From Scatosoma sp045128175 (GTDB lineage Bacteria; Bacillota; Clostridia; Christensenellales; Borkfalkiaceae), in the NCBI GenBank assembly GCA_045128175.1, contig JBGVRF010000183.1, positions 1-10,444 of the forward strand: a stretch of DNA of 10,444 nucleotides, given 5' to 3'. The notes beneath the pieces were generated by a model. It was not told the DNA's origin. It saw nothing but the letters and a program-made list of their open reading frames with translations, and made no database searches. Both the position numbers and the translations under genes were made by a program. Each line of letters begins with the position of its first letter. Positions within the stretch are counted from its first letter, which is position 1. Of this stretch, positions 6,630 through 10,444 are shown in pieces.

Positions 6630-7400
6630 TTAAATAGCGAAAATATGCTTGCCGATCACTGTGACCGTCTGCCGATCAAAAATCCATGCACTCGTCGCCA
6701 CGGCAGGGTTATAATAATAGATCGCGCCACCGGTCGGGTCCCAGCCGTTGATAGCATCGCGCGCCGCCTTCATCGCCGTTTCGTTGGGCGTAAGATTGAT
6801 CTGCCCGTCCGTCACAGCGGTAAACGCGTGCTTTTGATAAACAACGCCCGAAATCGTGTTCGGGAAAGACGGGTGACGCACTCTGTTCAGTACCACTGCA
6901 CCGATCGCGACCTGACCGGTGTACGGCTCGCCGCGTCCTTCCGCATAAATGGTCTTTGCCAACAAATATACGTCCGAGCTGGAAAATCCGTTCGTATTCT
7001 GCGTAGACGACGAGGAAGAAGACTGTCCTGCCAGTACTTGATACGAACTGTTCATACCCAGCGCCTTATACGTTGCTTTCCCTACCACGCCGTCAGCGGT
7101 GAGTCCGTTCTTTTTTTGGAATGCGATCACTGCGGCTTTGGTACCCGCGCCGAATACGCCGTCCACACTGCCGTTATAATATCCCCACATTTTCAAACGG
7201 CGCTGAACCTCTTTCACCTCGCCGCCTTGCGCGCCTTGACGCAGTACCGCCACCGCGGTAACCGTTTCCACATTCTCTATACGCGCCACAGCGGCATATG
7301 TGGGCGAAACGTAACCGCTTACGCCGCCAAGTGCCGCCGCGGACAACAATCCGCACGTAAGCGCGGCTGTTAAAACGCCTTTCTTGATAGACTTTTTCAT
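6630..7400 (-). CDS. sleB: Spore cortex-lytic enzyme SleB
   Basis: A lytic transglycosylase that cleaves muramic-delta-lactam-containing cortex peptidoglycan when the spore germinates. The 256 residues show a signal peptide (1 to about 37, basic start, hydrophobic core, SPTYAA end), a peptidoglycan-binding domain (about 53-115, with VKEVQRRLKMWGYYNG and DGVFGAGT), a Ser/Thr/Asn linker (117-140), and the Hydrolase_2 catalytic domain (141-256). The catalytic glutamate is Glu154 in IYAEGRGEP. A TTG start 18 codons upstream is open but has no ribosome binding site; GGAGG lies 7 nt before the ATG at 7400, which also places the signal peptide at the N-terminus. The protein is exported from the forespore. 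It is followed by ypeB, the usual partner, and preceded by spoIIR. Confidence 0.95.
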   Translation of the reverse strand: MKKSIKKGVLTAALTCGLLSAAALGGVSGYVSPTYAAVARIENVETVTAVAVLRQGAQGGEVKEVQRRLKMWGYYNGSVDGVFGAGTKAAVIAFQKKNGLTADGVVGKATYKALGMNSSYQVLAGQSSSSSSTQNTNGFSSSDVYLLAKTIYAEGRGEPYTGQVAIGAVVLNRVRHPSFPNTISGVVYQKHAFTAVTDGQINLTPNETAMKAARDAINGWDPTGGAIYYYNPAVATSAWIFDRQTVTVIGKHIFAI

Positions 7401-7477
7401 TCTCATTCCTCCTATGTACTGCCTATACGGTTGGAGAAATTTTTTCGTCAACAAATCTCAGCGCAACCCTGCTACCC

Positions 7478-8065
7478 TCATTTCGTCTTCCACGCCTCGA
7501 TAATCTCTTGTATCTTGCTTTTATAGATCACGTCCGTACCGTTGTCCGCTGCAAAACACAAGGGCGGATATACCACACACCACCAATTATCCCCTTCGCC
7601 GCTACCCAACCGCACAATCAGCGCCGCGTATTCTCCCGCAGGCAACGTATATTCCCCATATACGCGGGTAGGAAAACACTCTACCGTCAACTCCGCCGTC
7701 GCGCCGTAGAAAAATCCTTTCTCCCGTAACACTTCGGAAGCCACTCCTTCCAATTCGCCCAAATGCAAGGAAAGCGTCTTTGCTGCCTCCGCCTTCGTTT
7801 CACATTCCGCCACCATCGGCGTGAGATAGGAAACGATCGCATCACGTACGTAATATTTTACCGACTGCGCCGCAGGCTCGTTCGAATCCGCGCGGATATG
7901 GATCCGCAAATACTCGCTTTCCACAAGCTCTATGCCGCCCGTTTCGGACGTATACGCAACCCTGCCCCCACCGTTTTCGGTTTCACTGCCCAAAAAACCG
8001 GTAAAACCAAGCGCCGTTAAACTTATTATGATTGACAATAAAAAAATTATGCAAACATTTTTCAT
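7478..8065 (-). CDS. spoIIR: Stage II sporulation protein R
   Basis: SpoIIR is the signal made in the forespore under sigma-F; secreted into the intermembrane space, it triggers SpoIIGA to process pro-sigma-E in the mother cell. The 195-residue product has an N-terminal signal/anchor (about 4-24) and then the SpoIIR domain: LRIHIRADSNEPAAQSVKYYV near 53-73, a VRDAIVSYL helix, FPTRVYGEYTLPAGEYAAL near 130-150, and GEGDNWWCVVYPPLCF near 155-170. The NWWCV-PPLCF block is the family's clearest marker. The ribosome binding site GGAGG is 9 nt from the ATG and lies inside the 3' arm of a terminator-like hairpin. The gene ends 77 nt before sleB, so two forespore functions are adjacent. Confidence 0.95.
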   Translation of the reverse strand: MKNVCIIFLLSIIISLTALGFTGFLGSETENGGGRVAYTSETGGIELVESEYLRIHIRADSNEPAAQSVKYYVRDAIVSYLTPMVAECETKAEAAKTLSLHLGELEGVASEVLREKGFFYGATAELTVECFPTRVYGEYTLPAGEYAALIVRLGSGEGDNWWCVVYPPLCFAADNGTDVIYKSKIQEIIEAWKTK

Positions 8066-8101
8066 AAAAAATAACCTCCGTGTATTTCCACGGAAGTTAT
8101 T
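8066..8101 (-). terminator. Terminator hairpin of trmL that contains the spoIIR Shine-Dalgarno
   Basis: On the minus strand AATAACTTCCGTG (8101-8089), a 6-nt loop, CACGGAGGTTATT (8082-8070) with one T-G wobble, then T to 8066 and immediately the spoIIR ATG. The stem is 13 bp with a T-run, so it has the form of an intrinsic terminator 41 nt after the trmL stop. The GGAGG of spoIIR (8079-8075) is in its 3' arm. Confidence 0.8.
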
Positions 8102-8124
8102 GACCGATCTTTATGATTTTATAC
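8096..8124 (-). promoter_or_regulatory. Candidate sigma-F promoter of spoIIR
   Basis: Minus strand GTATA (8124-8120) fits the sigma-F -35 element; 14 nt later GGTCAATAAC (8105-8096) fits the start of the GGnnAnAnTR -10 element but departs at several later positions. A start about 6 nt downstream would fall in the 5' arm of the hairpin at 8089-8101. Support is the position before a gene known to be sigma-F dependent, plus a partial match only. Confidence 0.35.
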
Positions 8125-8142
8125 GCGACTTTCACAAAAAAA

Positions 8143-8646
8143 TTATTTCACTTCGCTCCACTTATGCTCGTGCAGCTCCCCTTCCTCCAAAAGTCCGGAA
8201 TACTCCGTCTGCCGCAGTGCCTCGTACAACGCTACCGCAACCGAATTACTCAAATTCAAAGACCTCGCCTCGGAAAACATCGGGATACGCAGGCACTCGT
8301 TTTCGTGTTTCATCAGCAGTTCTTCGGGCAACCCGCGCGTCTCTTTGCCGAACACGAGAAAATCCCCGTCCCGAAACGCTACGTCGCTGTGACGGTGCCT
8401 GCCCTTGGTCGTAAAATAGAAAAAACGCGAATCGGGATATTGCGCCTGTAGCTGCGCAAAACTGTCATAATACGAAATATCTACCAAATGCCAATAATCC
8501 AACCCTGCGCGCTTGAGATATTTATCCGTTACCTCGAAGCCCAACGGACGGATCATATGCAGATGAGTACCCGTCGCCGCGCACGTCCGCGCAATATTGC
8601 CCGCATTTTGCGGAATTTCCGGTTCTACCAATACGATGTGAAACAT
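8143..8646 (-). CDS. trmL: tRNA (cytidine/uridine-34 2'-O)-methyltransferase
   Basis: A SPOUT-family, SAM-dependent enzyme that methylates the ribose of the wobble base in certain leucine tRNAs. The 167 residues begin MFHIVLVEPEIPQNAGNIAR, the family's N-terminal signature, and include DYWHLVDI near 50-57, the LVFGKETRGLP loop, and the C-terminal knot region IPMFSEARSLNLSNSVAVALYEALRQ that binds SAM. Length agrees with TrmL (about 150-165). An ATG 12 codons upstream (8682) is open but overlaps the promoter; the ATG at 8646 is preceded by AAGGGGTGG, which decides the start. It is the most upstream gene of the minus-strand run and probably ends at the hairpin before spoIIR. Confidence 0.93.
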   Translation of the reverse strand: MFHIVLVEPEIPQNAGNIARTCAATGTHLHMIRPLGFEVTDKYLKRAGLDYWHLVDISYYDSFAQLQAQYPDSRFFYFTTKGRHRHSDVAFRDGDFLVFGKETRGLPEELLMKHENECLRIPMFSEARSLNLSNSVAVALYEALRQTEYSGLLEEGELHEHKWSEVK

Positions 8647-8670
8647 AACGCCACCCCTTCGTTTCCATAT

Positions 8671-8698
8671 ATTATATACCATATTATTGTACTCGCAA
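8671..8698 (-). promoter_or_regulatory. Sigma-A promoter of trmL
   Basis: Minus strand TTGCGA (8698-8693), a 16-nt spacer, TATAAT (8676-8671). The start is expected near 8664, about 18 nt before the trmL ATG. The promoter region contains a direct repeat of ATATTAT (8669-8675 and 8681-8687 on the plus strand). Confidence 0.78.
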
Positions 8699-8770
8699 AA
8701 GTACGTTTTGGCAAGCGATTTTCCCCTCGTTTTACGAATAAAGATAAAAAAACGGGATATACTGAAAACA

Positions 8771-8785
8771 AGAAGGCGACGCCTT
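8771..8785 (+). other. Short hairpin in the rubrerythrin leader
   Basis: GAAGGC-GAC-GCCTTC, a perfect 6-bp stem with a triloop, about 13 nt before the GGAG of rubrerythrin. No T-run follows it. It may be a 5' stabilising structure; function unknown. Confidence 0.45.
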
Positions 8786-8808
8786 CGGGATTTGAACGGA
8801 GTTTATTT

Positions 8809-9408
8809 ATGCAATTTGAAAAAACAGAAACCTTTAAAAACCTCGCCCGCAGCTTTGCAGGCGAATGTCAAGCAGGTATGCGATATCAAATGATCGCAAA
8901 ACTTGCAATGCAGGAAAAACTGAAAACGCTGTCCGACGCCATCCGCGTCATTGCGAAAAACGAAACGTTGCACGCAACGCAATTTTTCAACAAGATCATT
9001 GAAAAAACGGGCGGACGCGACAACATTAATCTGGAAGACGCAGGATATCCCTTCCACGCCGGTACGCTGGCGGAAGGCTTGCGCTTTGCCGCTATGGACG
9101 AACACAACGAGATGGAAGAGATCTATCCCGCATTTGCCGTAACAGCGGAAAAAGAAGGCTTTGCGGATATCGCGGCGCTGTATAAGATGATCGCGGAGGT
9201 CGAAGGTCAACACAAGATCGTGTTCCAATACCTTCACGAAAATGTAAAAAATGGCACGCTGTATAAAAACGATTCGCCTATCCTTTGGATCTGTAGCGAA
9301 TGCGGCTATATGCACGTCGCAACGGAAGCATGGAAGGTGTGCCCGCTCTGCAAAGCGGGACAAGGCTATGTCGATCTACACCTCCCCTTTGAGGGCGTTC
9401 GGGAATAA
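8809..9408 (+). CDS. rbr: Rubrerythrin
   Basis: A cytoplasmic non-haem iron protein that reduces hydrogen peroxide in anaerobes, receiving electrons through its own rubredoxin domain. The 199 residues have the ferritin-like four-helix diiron domain (about 1-145): Glu19 in AGECQAGMRY, Glu52 with His55 in NETLH, Glu98 and Glu101 in DEHNEMEE, and a late ExxH in AEVEGQH (Glu132, His135). The C-terminal rubredoxin domain (about 157-199) has two CxxC knuckles, Cys162/Cys165 and Cys178/Cys181. The ATG at 8809 has GGAG 7 nt upstream; the reading frame is open further upstream but without homology. Two small genes follow on the same strand. No strong promoter is visible; TATACT at 8758-8763 has no matching -35. 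Confidence 0.96.
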   Translation: MQFEKTETFKNLARSFAGECQAGMRYQMIAKLAMQEKLKTLSDAIRVIAKNETLHATQFFNKIIEKTGGRDNINLEDAGYPFHAGTLAEGLRFAAMDEHNEMEEIYPAFAVTAEKEGFADIAALYKMIAEVEGQHKIVFQYLHENVKNGTLYKNDSPILWICSECGYMHVATEAWKVCPLCKAGQGYVDLHLPFEGVRE

Positions 9409-9493
9409 ATCTTCCGGAATAAGATCGAATAAAAGGGATTTCCTAAAAACGCTCGCTTTCTAATTTTTTCATAATATAAGGAGGAATTTAACT

Positions 9494-9652
9494 ATGAAAA
9501 ATCAAAACAACTACAACAACGATCAGAACAACAACCAAAACGGCCAGAACGGCAAAGCAAAGAACTGTGGCAGCAAAAATTGCGGTAGCAGAAACTGCGG
9601 CAACAAAAATAGCGAAAACCACAGCTACAACAATGGCGGCAACAACGACTAA
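9494..9652 (+). CDS. Asn-rich small protein with Cys pentapeptide repeat
   Basis: A 52-residue open frame (ATG 9494-9496, TAA 9650-9652) with one of the best ribosome binding sites in the window, AAGGAGG 9 nt before the start. About 20 of 52 residues are asparagine and most others are Gly, Gln, Lys or Ser; there is no hydrophobic core or signal peptide. In the middle is a five-residue repeat, NCGSK-NCGSR-NCGNK, with cysteines at 25, 30 and 35. I do not recognise a named family, though short Asn/Gln-rich proteins of this look occur in Clostridia, and gamma-type small acid-soluble spore proteins are also Asn/Gln-rich (but lack Cys). The regular cysteines suggest metal binding or disulfide cross-linking, for example in a spore coat. 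This is inference. Confidence 0.72.
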   Translation: MKNQNNYNNDQNNNQNGQNGKAKNCGSKNCGSRNCGNKNSENHSYNNGGNND

Positions 9653-9806
9653 GCGGCCGAAAAAAGGTGCTCATCGCATACCTGCCCCTACCGAACAAGC
9701 TTTATACGTCATCAGCAAGCCATCGGATACGGACGTAAACGGTAGCTATACCGGCAAACCGAAAAACAAGCGGGAAATCCCCGTGCAGGATGCAGACGAT
9801 CTTTAA
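9633..9806 (+). CDS. Small protein ending in PVQDADDL
   Basis: A 57-residue open frame whose ATG (9633) lies 20 nt inside the end of the Asn-rich gene, in another frame. The first six residues are low complexity; the rest (KRPKKGAHRIPAP, then SDTDVNGSYTGKP, then EIPVQDADDL) looks like genuine protein, not a shadow. I recall a D-GSYTG-P ... PVQDADDL ending in short uncharacterised Clostridia proteins, but could not check this. There is no signal peptide or membrane segment. No Shine-Dalgarno precedes the ATG, so translation would need coupling to the upstream gene; a GTG start at 9567 is open but also lacks one. Function unknown. Confidence 0.6.
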   Translation: MAATTTKRPKKGAHRIPAPTEQALYVISKPSDTDVNGSYTGKPKNKREIPVQDADDL

Positions 9807-9810
9807 CAAA

Positions 9811-9833
9811 CGTTTAAAGGCGTTTTAAACGCC
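9811..9833. other. Overlapping alternative hairpins after the small genes
   Basis: Two mutually exclusive inverted repeats: GGCGTTT-T-AAACGCC (9819-9833) and CGTTTAAA with TTTAAACG (9811-9818 with 9824-9831). The plus strand after them is A-rich, not T-rich, so they do not make a standard plus-strand terminator. Confidence 0.4.
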
Positions 9834-9840
9834 GTAAAAA

Positions 9841-9883
9841 CGCAAAATAACGCGACCCCGAACATTCTACCGTTCGGGGTCGC
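9841..9883 (-). terminator. Terminator of the zinc-ribbon gene
   Basis: A perfect 12-bp stem, GCGACCCCGAAC (9852-9863) with GTTCGGGGTCGC (9872-9883), and an 8-nt loop. On the minus strand it is followed by GTTATTTTGCGTTTTT; on the plus strand no T-run follows. It therefore serves mainly the minus-strand gene ending at 9953 and may also block read-through in the other direction. Confidence 0.75.
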
Positions 9884-9931
9884 ATCACGTAAAATCGACT
9901 GTTTTTAATCACGTAAAATCGACTGTTTTTA
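9884..9931. repeat. Perfect 24-bp tandem direct repeat
   Basis: Two identical, abutting 24-bp units (9884-9907 and 9908-9931), each beginning ATCACGTAAAATCGAC and ending GTTTTTA. The array starts at the first base after the 12-bp terminator stem and ends 21 bases before the stop codon of the zinc-ribbon gene. There is no third copy or spacer, so it is not a CRISPR array. Confidence 0.95.
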
Positions 9932-9952
9932 TACGCAAGGCGAAGGAAGAGA

Positions 9953-10408
9953 TCAGAAATCCTCCTCTTCTTCCTCGTCCTCTTCATCGTCATCGTCAAA
10001 ATCGTAATCGTCGACGGAGACATACTCGAAATCGTCCTTTTCCTCTTCGATCTCTTCTTCCTCCTCTTCCGGTTCTTCCTCATCCTCAAACTCACTGTCG
10101 GGAATGCCGAGATCGACGTTTTCCTCGTCATCTTCGGCAAGATAACTGCGCCAGGACGCATCCTCCTTATCCTCTTCCTCTTCAGTATGATCAGGCTCGT
10201 AGGCGTCGTGCATATCCCCCGTACGAACCTCCACAACGGGCATTCCGTCCGCACCGTACTGCGTTTCCTCGGCGATCTCCTCCGCCTCCAGATCGTCCGC
10301 GATCGTCTTTTCGCCACTAAGCGTCTTTAAACAAACGTCGCAAAGCTCCTGCACGTCCGCGTCGATGTAGTTGAGTTCACATTTTGGACAAAGGATGTAT
10401 CTCGCCAT
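9953..10408 (-). CDS. Zinc-ribbon protein with highly acidic C-terminal tail
   Basis: A 151-residue cytoplasmic protein I cannot name. The N-terminus is a four-cysteine zinc knuckle: Cys7 and Cys10 in LCPKC, Cys23 and Cys26 in LCDVC, with NYIDAD between. From about residue 40 the protein is dominated by Asp and Glu; roughly two thirds of residues 91-151 are acidic, ending in a run of Asp/Glu before the final Phe. The middle has GMPVVEVRTGDMHDAY and SWRSYLAEDD, the only segments with ordinary composition. The tail is probably disordered and could mimic nucleic acid or bind basic proteins or cations. The start has GAGGA 8 nt upstream. The gene is convergent with the small genes after rubrerythrin and has its own terminator. 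Confidence 0.85.
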   Translation of the reverse strand: MARYILCPKCELNYIDADVQELCDVCLKTLSGEKTIADDLEAEEIAEETQYGADGMPVVEVRTGDMHDAYEPDHTEEEEDKEDASWRSYLAEDDEENVDLGIPDSEFEDEEEPEEEEEEIEEEKDDFEYVSVDDYDFDDDDEEDEEEEEDF

Positions 10409-10444
10409 ATTTTCATTCCTCGCATATCTTTATTTTCCTGTATA

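Noticed and set aside
7418..7455. TTGACG-17-GTATAG as a promoter for sleB (minus strand)
   Set aside because: The -10 is poor, and sleB is expected to use a sigma-G promoter, for which I found no clear match; left unannotated.
8758..8763. TATACT as the -10 of a rubrerythrin promoter
   Set aside because: No TTGACA-like element at 16-18 nt upstream and no extended -10, so not listed as a promoter.
8803..9363. Minus-strand open frame of 186 codons opposite rubrerythrin
   Set aside because: Rubrerythrin is certain on the plus strand; the antisense frame has no credible start or motif.
9470..9478. CATAATATA, a good match to sigma-K/sigma-E type -10 elements before the Asn-rich gene
   Set aside because: No fitting -35 at the right distance, and transcription would start at or beyond the Shine-Dalgarno, so it cannot drive this gene as drawn.
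9884..9931. Tandem 24-bp units as a minimal CRISPR array
   Set aside because: Units abut with no spacer and there are only two; no cas genes are nearby.

Overview
The window reads as a chromosomal segment of an endospore-forming member of the Clostridia (Firmicutes), probably a lineage without a close cultured relative. The evidence is four sporulation or germination genes (the end of spmB, then spoIIR, sleB, ypeB), a T-box riboswitch, strong AAGGAGG-type ribosome binding sites, sigma-A promoters of TTGnnn/TATAAT type, and an anaerobe-type rubrerythrin. Base composition is moderate and even across the genes. No insertion sequence, integrase, CRISPR array, rRNA or tRNA is visible; this is core chromosome with a few lineage-specific small genes.

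Layout: (1) 1-136, the 3' end of spmB on the plus strand, closed by a bidirectional terminator facing cysS. (2) 252-2770 on the minus strand is a cysteine operon: promoter, a cysteine-specific T-box leader (specifier UGC, discriminator-reading bulge UGGAACA, antiterminator and terminator all readable), then cysE (serine O-acetyltransferase) and cysS (cysteinyl-tRNA synthetase). Uncharged tRNA-Cys should raise both cysteine synthesis and charging. (3) 2822-4452 is a divergent pair: an unrecognised 208-residue protein with a helical XRE-like C-terminal domain (minus), and a DeoR-family regulator (plus), sharing a very AT-rich region with four copies of a GTGAWAAWT motif. (4) 4533-8646 on the minus strand is trmL, spoIIR, sleB, ypeB. 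SpoIIR is the forespore signal that activates pro-sigma-E processing; SleB and YpeB are the germination cortex-lytic pair. The YpeB here carries an unusual 208-residue Lys/Ala/Glu-rich extension on the core-facing side of its membrane anchor, with four 11-residue repeats. A terminator hairpin after trmL contains the spoIIR Shine-Dalgarno sequence, and a sigma-F-like promoter appears to overlap that hairpin. (5) 8809-9806 on the plus strand is rubrerythrin, followed by two small genes: a 52-residue Asn-rich peptide with an NCGS-type pentapeptide repeat, and an overlapping 57-residue gene ending in PVQDADDL. (6) 9953-10408 on the minus strand is a zinc-ribbon protein with an extremely acidic tail; its 3' region holds a perfect 24-bp tandem duplication abutting a 12-bp terminator stem.

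No large undescribed multi-gene system is evident. The candidates most worth following are the YpeB extension, the spoIIR terminator/promoter/SD overlap, and the two small genes after rubrerythrin.
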